Origin: Omphiscola glabra
Taxonomy: Eukaryota > Mollusca > Gastropoda > Lymnaeidae
Length of the DNA: 64,000 bases
NCBI GenBank assembly: GCA_964017045.1
Contig: OZ024808.1
Location: 17,973,284-18,037,283 of the forward strand
Direction of reading: 5' to 3'
Position 1 is the first letter of the stretch, and every line of letters begins with the position of its first letter. The position numbers and the translations under genes are program-made. This document shows, one piece after another, positions 40,495-52,061 of the stretch. A model generated the notes under the pieces. The model saw nothing but the letters and a program-made list of their open reading frames with translations, had not been told where the DNA came from and did not search any database.

Positions 40495-40830
40495 TTATGC
40501 GTTGATACACTTAGCTATAGACAAATTGGGTTGATGCAGTTAGCTAGACAAATTGGGTTGATACAGTTAGCTAGATAAATAGGTTGACACACTTAGCTAG
40601 ATGAATTGCGTTGATACACTTAGCTAGATCAGTTGGGATGATACAATTCGCTAGACAAATTGCGTTGATACAATTAGACAAATTGCGTTGATACACTTAG
40701 ACTTAGAGTTTAGATAAATTGCGTTGATACACTTAGACAAATTGGGTTGATACACTTAGCAAGATTGTTTTGGTTGATACACTTAGCTAGACAAATGGGG
40801 TTGATTCGTTTAGCCAGACATACTGTTGAT
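40495..40830. repeat. Degenerate 26-bp repeat
   Basis: About 12 units built on GTTGATACACTTAGCTAGAC. It shares the TTAGCTAGACAAA core with the array at 40285, so the two are probably related. Confidence 0.8.
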
Positions 40831-41155
40831 ACGTGTCAAACTTTGCACACTGATTCTGTGCACACTGATTCTGTGCACATGGAGAAAAAAAATCGGACAT
40901 TTGAAGTCCTGCCATCTGCAAAGCTTTAACAACCCGGCACACATATTATTTCTAAAAGATGACTCATAGCGCCTCCAAATCGTAGATTAAGATATCTCTC
41001 CCGGCTAAGCTGTGTTGTGTATGTGATTGTAACCTTCCAATATGCAGGGGTCATCGCCCACCAGGGCAAACCCTAGCCCCTTACCCCCCCCCCCTTAACC
41101 TCATAAAGCTCATCTCAGACACTTACTGCCCATTTCATCCCAAATTCTCAGACCA
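40831..41155. other. Unique stretch
   Basis: A duplicated CACTGATTCTGTGCACA lies at 40847-40878 and a poly-C run near 41083. Nothing else is recognised. Confidence 0.4.
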
Positions 41156-41159
41156 ACAC

Positions 41160-41635
41160 AGCAGCCCACGGCCCACCACGGTCAATCACAGCCTACCACA
41201 GCATGCTACACCCTGCCACGACCCACCACGGTCAATCACAGCCTACCACAGCATGCTACACCCTGCCACGGCCCACCACAGTCAATGACAACCTACCACA
41301 GCATGCTACACCCTGCCACGGCCCACCACAGTCAATGACAACCTACCACAGTCAATCACAGCCCACCATGGTCAATCACAGCCCACCACGGTCAATCACG
41401 GCCCACCACGGTCAATCACAGCCCACCACGGTCAATCACAGCCCACCACGGTCAATCACGGCCCGCCACAGTCAATCACGGCCCACCACGGTCAATCACG
41501 GCCCACCACGGTCAATCACGGCCCACCACGGTCAATCACAGCCCACCACGGTCAATCACGGCCCATCACGGTCAATCACGGCCCACCACGGTCAATCACA
41601 GCCCACCACAGCCCATCACAGCCCATCACAGTCGC
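41160..41635. repeat. 20-bp minisatellite
   Basis: About 23 units based on CACCACGGTCAATCACAGCC. The left part is organised in longer units that include CATGCTACACCCTGCC. Confidence 0.9.
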
Positions 41636-41639
41636 CATT

Positions 41640-42275
41640 TGAACTCGTACTTCTCAGCCCACCACATCTCATCGCAGCCCATCAGCCCACCACAGATCAT
41701 CACAGGTTTGACTTCATACTTTCACAGCCCACCACAGATCATCACAGGTTTGACACCATACTTTCACAGCCCACCACAGATCATCACAGGTTTGACTCCA
41801 TTATTCACAGACCACCACAGATCATCACAGGTTTGACTCCATACTTCACAGCCCACCACAGATCATCACAGGTTTGACTCCATACTTCACAGCCCACCAC
41901 AGATCATCACAGGTTTGACTCCATACTTCACAACCCACCACAGATCATCACAGGTTTGACTCCATACGTCACAGCCCACCACAGATCATCACAGGTTTGA
42001 CTCCATACTTTCACAGCCCACCACAGATCATCACAGGTTTGACTCCATACTTTCACAGCCCACCACAGATCATCACAGGTTTGACTGCATACTTCACAGC
42101 CCACCACAGATCATCACAGGTTTGACTCCATACTTCAAAGCCCACACCAGCTCATCACAGGTTTGACTTTATACTCCAAAGCCCACACCAGCTCATCACA
42201 GGTTTGACTCCATACGTCACAGCCCACCACAGATCATCACAGGTTTCACTCCATACTTTCACAGCCCACCAGAGT
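41640..42275. repeat. 40/41-bp minisatellite
   Basis: About 15 copies of a 40- or 41-bp unit containing CAGATCATCACAGGTTTGAC. It shares ACAGCCCACCACA with the preceding array, from which it probably grew. Confidence 0.92.
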
Positions 42276-42799
42276 CCTCCACAATCCATCGGCCCACCAC
42301 CTTCCGCTACAGCAAAACCACAAATGATACAAGTGGTGTTGAACTCTATCTCTGGTGATCTTATTAATATGCATCAATAATAACAATAAAGCCGGAAAAT
42401 TCGACGGTGGATGTCAATATAAATGAATTAATCCAATAAATTACCGATTACTGATTAGGCAGTCTGGCATACTTGGCGGCGCATGCGCAGAGAGATGTGA
42501 TACGATCTGAATCAATAATATAAGTAGGCACACATACCGTTAGCCAGATGTTGTTATTTTTAAAGTTTCAAATTAATTTGAGAACGTTGGGGTAAATGTG
42601 TCTGCAGGTGGCAGTGGAAGGGAGGAGATGCGTCTAGAGATGGCAGTGGAGGTCATGTTTACATAAACCAGGGGCGGGTAGTGGTGTCTGCACGCAGGAG
42701 GAGAGGAAGACGTGTTGGCTGATGGCCAAACGTTAACTATCGCGATTAGGGAGAAGGTAAACTAGGATCATGGGAGAAATTGGAGGAATTTGTTACACG
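42276..42799. other. Unique stretch
   Basis: No recognised gene or element. A locally GC-richer patch lies at 42600-42720. Confidence 0.4.
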
Positions 42800-43065
42800 T
42801 GGCTGTGAATGTATCGTGTGGTTACTTTGGGAATCTATCTTGTGATATTTTTGGGACTGTATCTTGTAATTACTTTGAGAATGTATCTTTTAATTACTTT
42901 GGGAATGTATCTTGTGGTTACTTTGGGAATGTATCTTGTCGTTACTTTGGGAATGTATCTTGTGGTTACTTTGGGAATGTATCTTGTCGTTACTTTGGGA
43001 ATGTATCTTGTCGTTACTTTGGAAATGTTACTTGAGTTATTTTAGGAATGCATCTAGCGGTTACT
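42800..43065. repeat. 24-bp minisatellite
   Basis: About 10 copies of a 24-bp unit containing TTACTTTGGGAATGTATCTT. Confidence 0.92.
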
Positions 43066-43174
43066 CTTGCGTGTATCTTGTGTTACTTTGGGAACGTAGC
43101 TTGGGGTTACTTAAGGAATGTATCGTTTCCAAAAATAAGGACATCAGTTCACTATCAAATACGATGTAAGCAGA

Positions 43175-43410
43175 AGATCAGGGGAGACAAGCTAGGACGA
43201 GATACCACAAGGGAGACAAGTTAGGACGAGATACCACAAGGGACACACGTTTGTTAATATGGTTGACTTTGTACCGCGCTTCGAGCCTTTGGGGGTGAAG
43301 CGTGGTTTTCAACTATACTTTATTATTATTATTATTTCATAGAGACCACAAGGGATACAAGTTAGGACGAGAGACCACAAGGGATACAAGTTAGGACGAG
43401 AGGCCACATA
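43175..43410. repeat. 28-bp repeat interrupted by an insertion
   Basis: Units of AGTTAGGACGAGATACCACA occur at 43175-43240 and 43345-43410. The sequence between them is an inserted retrotransposon tail. Confidence 0.8.
43245..43340 (+). mobile_element. Retrotransposon 3' tail inserted in a minisatellite
   Basis: Holds GTACCGCGCTTCGAGCC and ends in (TTA)n. A GC-rich motif of the CGCG..GAGCC kind followed by a trinucleotide tail resembles the end of the LINE at 61440-61515. It splits a minisatellite in two. Confidence 0.5.
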
Positions 43411-44408
43411 TTGGGTTCAAGTAAACGGTGTTTGCTCGTGCTACGGATACCACCATTGGTATAAACCGAATACAGGACAAGGGAGAGAATAGTACCTTGT
43501 TACGCCACGCTACTTATTTCTTTAGTCAATGATATTTGGTCATTCGCCTTGACATATTGTGGGCGATTTGTTAAAAAAAAAAAATTCAGTATCCACTCTT
43601 GAATATTTGAATTTACACCTTGCGAAGAAAGCTTTTTAAATCATAAGGTGCTGTGGGATATAGTGTTAAATGATGATGATAATTCTAAGAAAAAGAACCT
43701 TGCTTATTTTTGGGTCTGTCTATCTGATGTCAAAGTCTTTTTGATCAATATTGACATGACATCCTCGGAGCTTATAATCAAATTGATGGATCAGGTTTTT
43801 GTTGTACTTCATTTAACATTTGACTCGGCTTAAACTTATTTCTCAAAATATCTCATCGTAGCGCAATAGAGGTAAGTGCCATGGGACTTTTCTTTGACGT
43901 TGGTATAATCTCTGAAGTTTTGCGTACCTTCGCTGTGATATGAATTATAAAAGATTTAATACATTTTTTTATAAACAAAAGCTATAGAAGCGTTGTTCTG
44001 GGTAGAATTAAACAAGCTGTCCATTTAAATTTGTTTATGCTATATTATTTTTAAAATATATTTTTTGATATTTTTTTTAATTCGTTTTTTTTCCGTTTGT
44101 TCGCTGATGAAGGCTTCCTGCCGACGCGTTCGTTGTTTTGTTGCGTTCCTTTTTCCAGGTTTAACCTTACTGTGTTTTACTAATTTCCTAATTTTTTTTC
44201 TGGCCCCCGAAGCCTTGGCTGCGTTCAAAAACTTGTTTAAATAACGACATCGCGTCCTGTTCAGTGAACACTAATGCAGCATTCTCTGTAGTGCCGCCAT
44301 CGTTAAATGAGTTCATCATATCATTGGAAACATTTTCAAAATCAAAACAATCAAAACGAAAATAAAATGCATTGCTTTGGATTGACCGAGACCATAAAAA
44401 GTATAATG
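43411..44408. other. Unique stretch with a dispersed motif
   Basis: No gene recognised. At 44093-44160 the sequence GTTCGCTGATGAAGGCTTCC belongs to a short dispersed family also seen at 45855. Confidence 0.4.
44093..44165 (+). other. Dispersed repeat with hammerhead-like core, copy 1
   Basis: TTCGCTGATGAAGGCTTCC is followed by TGCCGACGCGTTCGTTG and TTTTTCCAGGTTTAA. CTGATGA, a short stem and GCC-GA resemble a hammerhead ribozyme core of the kind carried by some retroelements, but GAAA is GACG here, so it would not be catalytic. Confidence 0.35.
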
Positions 44409-44699
44409 CAGTGTTTACCGAAGTGTTGGTCCACGGACCGGAACCGGCCCGCGAACCTTACGTCACCGGTCCGAACAAAAGGAGGCAAGAAACTGGATAA
44501 AAGTGAATTAAACAGCCATCTACAAAAAAATTCGTATGGCATTGAGTGGTAATAGTTTTTACAGTCCTATCGCATAGGGGGATCGCGCATACAAAAATAT
44601 TTTATGACATATTTAGGTTCAAGTAAAAAGATAAACATAAGTTGTAAATCTGGGACCGGTCCTTTGGTAATATGGGAGACTTATCCACGGGAAACACTG
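44409..44699. mobile_element. hAT-like MITE, 291 bp
   Basis: Ends are CAGTGTTTACCG and CGGGAAACACTG. The flanking 8-mers GTATAATG (44401-44408) and GTATAACG (44700-44707) match at 7 of 8. Inside it has GGACCGG, ACCGGTCC and GGACCGGTCC motifs. No coding capacity. Confidence 0.75.
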
Positions 44700-46689
44700 G
44701 TATAACGTGTATTTGTTAAGCTCTTATCCATTTGATGGGCTTTAACTTCGTGTCCGAAGTTTATTGGGTGTGAGGCACTGTCCACGACAAGAAGTGACTC
44801 CAGAGCCGAATTCTCGATTTAAGTTTTGGTCAGCAAAAACCATCGTCCACTGGTCAGCAAAAGCCATCGTCCACTGGTCAACATCCTTCATCTGACATGA
44901 GTCTCGATCTCCAACTGCCTCAACTAGAGACCAGCAGTTCCCGTGCGCTTTATTCTCAAGGCACTCTGGTGCCAGCAGAAGTCGGTTCTCGTTCTGGGGG
45001 ATGCGGCTCTTCGTGAAGCGCCGGTGAAGAGCTGACGCTCCGCATCGCTTCTGCGGTTCTCAGCCAGCTGCCAGCAGACGCGTGAGCTTATCTTTATAAA
45101 ACTGTCAAGGAAGTCCATATGCTACTCTCCTTTTCAGCATTACGAGACTGCTTCCGGCATAAGATCGTCTCCCATTCGAGAAAATGCCTGCCTTGTAAGA
45201 TGCATGGTATCAATGCGCTCTGTAATGGCCTCTAGCAACACCTTGTTTGTAATGTAATCTGGAAACCGGTAGTTCACCGACAGGGTTGGGGAGAGCGCTC
45301 TAATTCAAACATCTAGCTGTTTCAGGGGAGGCCAGGGCGGCGGGAGCGCCCTACGTGAGGAAAATGTTAAACCCCACAGCCCAGCGGATGCAGCTGGTTG
45401 CCATTGTACCAGCCGGGTTGCCATTGTACCAGCCGGGTTTTTAAGAGCCTAAGCTTAAACTGTCATCAGAATATGTGTGTTAGTTAGTTCAAACATCTTC
45501 GCATGGCTCTTGTGTATACGTCAGATCTCCGACTCAAAGAGAAGGGCGGTAAAAACTGAGGTCAGTAAATCCTAGGGTTTTGTGGAAATATGCAGCTAGT
45601 TTTGCCATTCAAATGTTGTTTTTCTGCGTCCAAAGTAACCGATGGTTTTAGTCAGGCGATTACCTATATGCTTTAACACCCCCCTCCTTGTTATGACCAA
45701 TAGCTGTAGGCTTATTTATCCACTCTTCCGTCCCATTTTGCCTGTATTAACTCTCTCACCTACTTCTGTTTTATAACATTCCTCTTGCTGTCTCCTTGGA
45801 TACTCCATTGCAGCTAAGTCTTTATTATTTTAATTTTATATTGTTTTTACAGTTGTCTCTTCGCTGAAGAAGACTTCTTGTCAACACGTTTGTTTTATAC
45901 TTTTTTTTCAGGTTTTCTCATACTCAGGCTCATCTCCATGATCACAGGCCCCTGCTTTGGGATAGTGGTCATGCCGGAACTTCCTTCTTAGACATTCCTT
46001 CCCTTGGGGTACCATTCCATTTCTTTAGGATGAAGATAGCAACCAGTGTCGGGGCCCTAACACATCCCTCCTTGACCTCATTTCATTATGGACAGAGTAT
46101 GACAGGGCACATGTGTGCATTATTTAGCCTTTTTGTTTGTCAATAAGCTGCAGAGATGTAACGAGACACTTGACAAGATTCTCCATGCACCAAAGCTAAA
46201 CGTGTTTTAAATGCTTTCTCTCAGAGTGTCAGAGAACAAATACACTCTCTGTTGTCACTCGGTTTGTTCTGCAGCCTCACTGACTCAATGAGAGAATTTC
46301 TCCCACGAGAGCCTGTCTGCAAGTATTTTCCCGGCACCATACAGCAGCCACGCAGCGTCCCTGTAGTCTGTACGGTGAGTAGAGGGATACAATGCCATCA
46401 TCTCCAAAACCTTGGGTAATGGCACTGTCCTTGCTGGCCCATACATTACATGTTGTAACGCATAATTTTATCGTTACGCTGACCTCTAAATGATATGTAA
46501 GTAGCCATAATGCCCGACTGTGCTCGGGTTTGTGTTCGTGAAAAAGCTCATAAAGCGTTCTAAGCGTACACGAAGACAAAATCACTTCGCTAAATTAAAC
46601 GATTAAAATATAAATGTTATCCTGGAAATCGCCAGATTTATAATAATTTTTGGGTCCAGACAGTTGCAGTTAAAATTCCTGAAACTTGA
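44700..46689. other. Unique stretch
   Basis: About 2 kb with a GC-richer patch near 44990-45090 and 45290-45430. A duplicated GGTTGCCATTGTACCAGCC lies at 45398-45438. Open frames such as 46277-46585 (-) have no recognisable domain. Confidence 0.4.
45853..45920 (+). other. Dispersed repeat with hammerhead-like core, copy 2
   Basis: CTTCGCTGAAGAAGACTTC, TTGTCAACACGTTTGTT and TTTTTTTCAGGTTTTC follow the same order as the copy at 44093. Core residues are further eroded. Confidence 0.35.
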
Positions 46690-47770
46690 GTGCCAGCCAT
46701 TGTATTTAGTGCCTGCCATTGAACGGAGTGCCTACCACTGTATTTAGTGCCTGACGTTGTACGGAGTGCCTGCCATTGTAATGAGTGCCTGCCATTGCAC
46801 GGAGTGCCTGCCATTGTAAGGAGTGTCTGCTATTATAAGGAGTGCCTGCCATTGTAAGGAGTGTCTGCCATTGTACGGAGTGTCTGCCATTGTACAGAGT
46901 ACCTGCCATTGTAAGGAGTGCCTGCCATTGTACAGAGTGCCGGCCATTGTAAGGAGTGTCTGCCATTGTAAGGAGTGTCTGCCATTGTACTGAGTGCCTG
47001 CCATTGTACTGAGTGCCTGCCATATTAAGGAGTGCCTACCATTGTACGGAGTGCCTTCTATTGTACGGAGTGCCTGCCATTGTACTGAGTGCCTGCCATA
47101 TTATGGAGTGCCTGCCATTGTACGGAGTGTCTGTCATTGTACTGAGTGCCTGCCATATTACGGAGTGCATGCCATCGTACGGAGTGCCTTCCATTGTACT
47201 GAGTGCCTGCCATTGTACTGAGTGCCTGCCATTGTACTGAGTGCCTGCCATTGTACGGAGTGCCTGCCATTGTACTGAGTGCCTGCCATATTACGGAGTG
47301 CCTGCCATTGTACGGAGTGTCTGTCATTGTACTGAGTGCCTGCCATATTACGGAGTGCATGCCATCGTACGGAGTGCCTTCCATTGTACTGAGTGCCTGC
47401 CGTTGTACTGAGTGCCTGCCATTGTACTGAGTGCCTGCCATTGTACTGAGTGCCTGCCATTGTACTGAGTGCCTGCCGTTGTACGGAGTGCCTGCCATTG
47501 TACGGAGTGCCTGCCATTGTACTGAGTGCCTGCCATTGTACTGAGTGCCTGCCATTGTACTGAGTGCCTGCCATTGTACGGAGTGCCTGCCATTGTACTG
47601 AGTGCCTGCCGTTGTACGGAGTGCCTGCCATCGTACGGAGTGCCTGCCATTGTACTGAGTGCCTGCCGTTGTACTGAGTGCCTGCCGTTGTACGGAGTGC
47701 CTGCCATCGTACTGAGTGCCTGCCATTGTACTGAGTGCCTGCCATCGTACGGAGTGTCTATCATTGTACG
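46690..47770. repeat. 19-bp minisatellite with a higher-order duplication
   Basis: About 57 copies of a 19-bp unit, GTACTGAGTGCCTGCCATT. Ten-unit blocks carrying rare variants (GAGTGCATGCCATCG, GTCTGTCATTG) occur at about 47080-47210 and again exactly 190 bp later. Long minus-strand frames over it, up to 254 codons, are artefacts. Confidence 0.95.
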
Positions 47771-48109
47771 CTTGTAACGTAGATATGTTGACAGGCATTC
47801 CGGACCAGGTGTCCGAAAACAATTAATTGGTTATTGATTGGGATAGCGACAAACATTTGTCTTATTTCCTGGTCCCGAAGGTGGTCCCTTCTTGCTTTGG
47901 CAGCAGCTCGTCCTCAATATCTCGCGAGCGACCATTTTTATCTCGAGACTTTAATTGGGAGCCCCGGTAACACTGTAACACTAACATGTGATTATTGGAT
48001 GTCAGTAATAAAAATTGAGACACAAACGTATCATGCCTTGTGCTTGTATTTAAGAAGCTTATAATAAATGTACATATAATTTAAAAAGTTTAACCTACTT
48101 TGCACTGAA
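47771..48109. other. Unique stretch
   Basis: No recognised gene. It is GC-richer at 47870-47940. Confidence 0.4.
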
Positions 48110-48190
48110 ATTGTTCCGTGTGTAACAAATGACGTCATTGTTCCGTGTGTAACAAATGACGTCATTGTTCCGTGTGTAACAAATAACGCC
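48110..48190. repeat. 27-bp repeat with CRE palindromes
   Basis: Three copies of ATTGTTCCGTGTGTAACAAA followed by TGACGTC (two copies) or TAACGCC. The first two form perfect TGACGTCA palindromes at 48130-48137 and 48157-48164. Confidence 0.85.
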
Positions 48191-48429
48191 ATCCAGACAT
48201 TGGTATCCTCATCAAATGCACAAACCCATATTTTGACTAAATGCGGTCTGGGGGCCTAATCTGAAGCTTGCTATTCTCTCCCTTCCTAACACACATATTA
48301 CTTAAAGTTGAATCAAATGTTACAACGTTTATGTCCGTGTATTAAAAGAATATTGTCGCATTAAGCAGTGAAATGTGCGTACACCAAAAATTACTATTCT
48401 ATACTCGTCTGCCTCGACACCCCACCCCA

Positions 48430-48785
48430 CCCCACCTGTGAATTAATTGACTAGTCTCCCACCCCCTGTGAATTAATTGACTAGTCTCTCACCCCCTGTG
48501 AATTAATTGACTAGTCTCTCACCCCCTGTGAATTAATTGACTAGTCTCTCACCCCCTGTGAATTAATTGACTAGTCTCTCACCCCCTGTGAATTAATTGA
48601 CTAGTCTCTCACCCCCTGTGAATTAATTGACTAGTCTCTCACCCCCTGTGAATTAATTGACAAGATCTCACCCCCTGTGAATTAATTGACAAGATCTCAA
48701 CCCCTGTGAATTAATTGACAAGATCTCAACCCCTGTGAATTAATTGACAAGATCTCAACCCCTGTGAATTAATTGACAAGATCTA
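48430..48785. repeat. 29-bp minisatellite, two variant blocks
   Basis: About 8 copies with TGTGAATTAATTGACTAGTC followed by about 5 copies with TGTGAATTAATTGACAAGAT. The switch between blocks is sharp. Confidence 0.93.
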
Positions 48786-48925
48786 ATCTTAGACTGGCAT
48801 AGACCATCTAATCTTAGACTGGCATAGACCATCTAATCTTAGACTGGCATAGACCATCTAATCTTAGACTGGCAAACAATCTAATCTTAGACTGACATAG
48901 ACCATCTAATGTTGGTCTGACATAG
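48780..48925. repeat. 25-bp repeat
   Basis: About five copies of CATCTAATCTTAGACTGGCA with a short remainder. Confidence 0.85.
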
Positions 48926-49103
48926 AACAATTATTTCTATTGGCTTCTCGCAGAATATCTAATCTTCCTAAAACATTAATTGATTGAGTGTAGTTAACAT
49001 GCTTATGGCGTAATACTTGGAGTGGAGGCAGAGAGAGAGAGAGAGAGGGTTAGAGAAAGGGAATCTTGTATCGCATAATACAAATATAATAATAAAAAAA
49101 AAA

Positions 49104-49494
49104 ATTAACGAAGTGGCTATAGGTTCACGGGTACCAGAATTGAGAGGTTGGGATTAAAAAACGAATTAAAATATTTTTGTTGGGTTTGTAAGACCAAATG
49201 AGGTATCAAATGAAAGATAATTGAATGTACCATACGTTTGTATTCTTAATTCCTCAGTTTTACTAAAATAAACTATCACAAATGACATCCGAATATCATT
49301 GAGCTTAATGGTATCCGGGTGCGAATGGCGGCGATTCGTGCCCGGGTCCATTTTGACTAATGCTATTCGGATGTCATTTGTGGTAGTTTATTTTAGTTAA
49401 AATGAAGAATTAAGTTTACAAACGTATTGTACGTTCAATTATCTTTCATTTGATACCTCATTTCGTCTTACAAACCCAACAAAAATATTTAAAT
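49104..49494. mobile_element. Dispersed repeat folded into a long hairpin
   Basis: 49104-49340 matches the interior of the piggyBac-type MITE at 39525-39745 (GAAGTGGCTAT, GAGAGGTTGGGATTAAAAAAC, CAAATGACATCCGAAT, GGGTGCGAATGGCGGCG). The segment 49165-49301 then recurs inverted at 49356-49494, giving arms of about 138 bp at roughly 90% identity around a 54-bp loop. Confidence 0.75.
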
Positions 49495-50199
49495 AATTTA
49501 AATACAGAAATACAGAAAGCAACACTGGCGCCTGCATTTTTTTTTGGAAGAAAAGCTGGACAGGGACCTGATCAGCTCCACCATGCAGGCATCACACCAA
49601 GGAACTAAGAGTGGCTAAGGTATTTGATGCACTGTTGAGAACATCTTATGAACCAAACATCAATTTTTCCCCTGAGGTTTTGTGAATATTGGGGCTCATT
49701 TGAACGATCAACCACCCAGATACACAGAGCAGTAACCATGACTACATTGTTGGCCAACGGAGGGTGAGGAGTTTGAAAGTCGTCAACGATGCACTTGAGC
49801 GAGGAGGGTGGGGGGGGGGGGGGCTTGACGAAAGCATACAATTAATGGAGTCCTGACAAATCAACAGGAACAGAAACCCGTTTGCCTCAGGTCGTAGAAT
49901 GAATTTTAAAAAAACCCGACCTTCACTGCAGTTCATACAGAAACATCCACATCGGCAGATACATCCACATCGGCAGATACATCCACATCGGCAGGTACAC
50001 ACTTGACATTGGGACATTTTTTAAGTTCCACTGATTTTGTGCAAACAATGCTATAATTTAATTCTGCAGTAACTGCTAAGAGCTAAAGGACATGGCTTTT
50101 TTTTTTTTAAATTTAGTATTCTTGATAAATGTTACAGTATATTGTGATGTTAAAGTTAGTAATATATATGAGTAACACGGGATGATATCGCACGTTGCG
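49495..50199. other. Unique stretch
   Basis: A G-run lies near 49809 and three copies of ACATCCACATCGGCAG at 49943-49993. No gene recognised. Confidence 0.4.
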
Positions 50200-50204
50200 A
50201 AACT

Positions 50205-51535
50205 TTGTCAGTGTTTAGCTACATGTATATATCTTGTCAGTGTTTAGCTACCTGTATATATCTTGTCAGTGTTTAGCTACATGTATGTATCTTGTCAGTG
50301 TTTAGCTACATGTGAATATATCTTGTCAGTGTTTAGCTACATGTATATATCTTGTCAGTGTTTAGCTACATGTATGTATCTTGTCAGTGTTTAGCTACAT
50401 GTGAATATATCTTGTCAGTGTTTAGCTACATGTATATATCTTGTCAGTGTTTAGCTACATGTGAATATATCTTGTCAGTGTTTAGCTACATGTATATATC
50501 TTGTCAGTGTTTAGCTACATGTATATATCTTGTCAATGTTTAGCTACATGTATATATCTTGTCAGTGTTTAGCTACCTGTATGTATCTTGTCAGTGTTTA
50601 GCTACCTGTATATATCTTGTCAGTGTTTAGCTACATGTATATATCTTGTCAGTGTTTAGCTACATGTATATATCTTGTCAGTGTTTAGCTACATGTATGT
50701 ATCTTGTCAGTGTTTAGCTACATGTATGTATCTTGTCAGTGTTTAGCTACATGTATGTATCTTGTCAGTGTTTAGCTACATGTATATATCTTGTCAGTGT
50801 TTAGCTACATGTATATATCTTGTCAGTGTTTAGCTACCTGTATATATCTTGTCAGTGTTTAGCTACATGTATATATCTTGTCAGTGTTTAGCTACATGTA
50901 TATATCTTGTCAGTGTTTAGCTACCTGTATATATCTTGTCAGTGTTTAGCTACATGTATTTATCTTGTCAGTGTTTAGCTACATGTATGTATCTTGTCAG
51001 TGTTTAGCTACATGTATATATCTTGTCAGTGTTGAGCTACATGTATATATCTTGTCAGTGTTTAGCTACATGTATATATCTTGTCAGTGTTTAGCTACAT
51101 GTATGTATCTTGTCAGTGTTTAGCTACCTGTATATATCTTGTCAGTGTTTAGCTACATGTATGTATCTTGTCAGTGTTTAGCTACATGTATGTATCTTGT
51201 CAGTGTTTAGCTACATGTGAATATATCTTGTCAGTGTTTAGCTACATGTATGTATCTTGTCAGTGTTTAGCTACATGTGAATATATCTTGTCAGTGTTGA
51301 GCTACATGTGAATATATCTTGTCAGTGTTGAGCTACATGTGAATATATCTTGTCAGTGTTGAGCTACATGTGAATATATCTTATCAGTGTTTAGCTACAT
51401 GTATATATCTTGTCAATGTTGAGCTACATGTGAATATATCTTGTCAGTGTTTAGCTACCTGTATATATCTTGTCAGTGTTTAGCTACATGTATATATCTT
51501 GTCAGTGTTTAGCAACCTGTATATATCTTTAGAAT
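50205..51535. repeat. 29-bp minisatellite (about 46 copies)
   Basis: The unit contains TCTTGTCAGTGTTTAGCTAC and is 29 bp, or 31 bp in variants ending GTGAATATA. The 31-bp variants cluster at both ends. Confidence 0.95.
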
Positions 51536-52060
51536 ACATTGACATTGTGTAGCTTTGTCCTTTTGACATTATGAACAAATTGAATTTAAGGGGTTAAAGT
51601 ATGAACATCAGAAAATTAATTCATTTTTTAGTGGCGTCCTACCTTAACGAAAGTGTAAAACGAGTAGAGATTATTTTTACACTAGTCATATATCGGGAGT
51701 AAAACATCCACTAGCTGAACGTCTGTATGGTGTAGGATTCAATTGTGTTAAACATAGACCAGGTAGAGTCGCTGAAGGCAACAAAGAACTTGAGGGGGGT
51801 GGAATATCGGGGCAAAACTAAGCCATCACCTCGCAGGTGTATCAGGAAGATAGGGAGTTGAAAATAGCATCTCATCGCTGAGCCAATGTTTACATTCCTG
51901 TCTATTACATTAGTAGTGGATGCCGTACTGTGTAGTGCTTTGTCGCGCAAGGACGGAGATTGTTTACCACCGAATTTGATACAGTACCGTACGTCGTGAT
52001 GACGCAGAAATATTGTTTACAGCAAAATTTCGATACGGTCTTGAGAGTATTGTCTATAAT
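51536..52060. other. Unique stretch
   Basis: No recognised gene or element. Confidence 0.4.
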
Positions 52061-52061
52061 A

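Noticed and set aside
47058..47822. 254-codon minus-strand frame
   Set aside because: Product of the 19-bp array; the same 19-residue cycle appears in all frames.
50205..51535. Direct repeats of 29 bp, considered as CRISPR-like
   Set aside because: Units are contiguous with no unique spacers, there are no cas genes, and the genome is animal.
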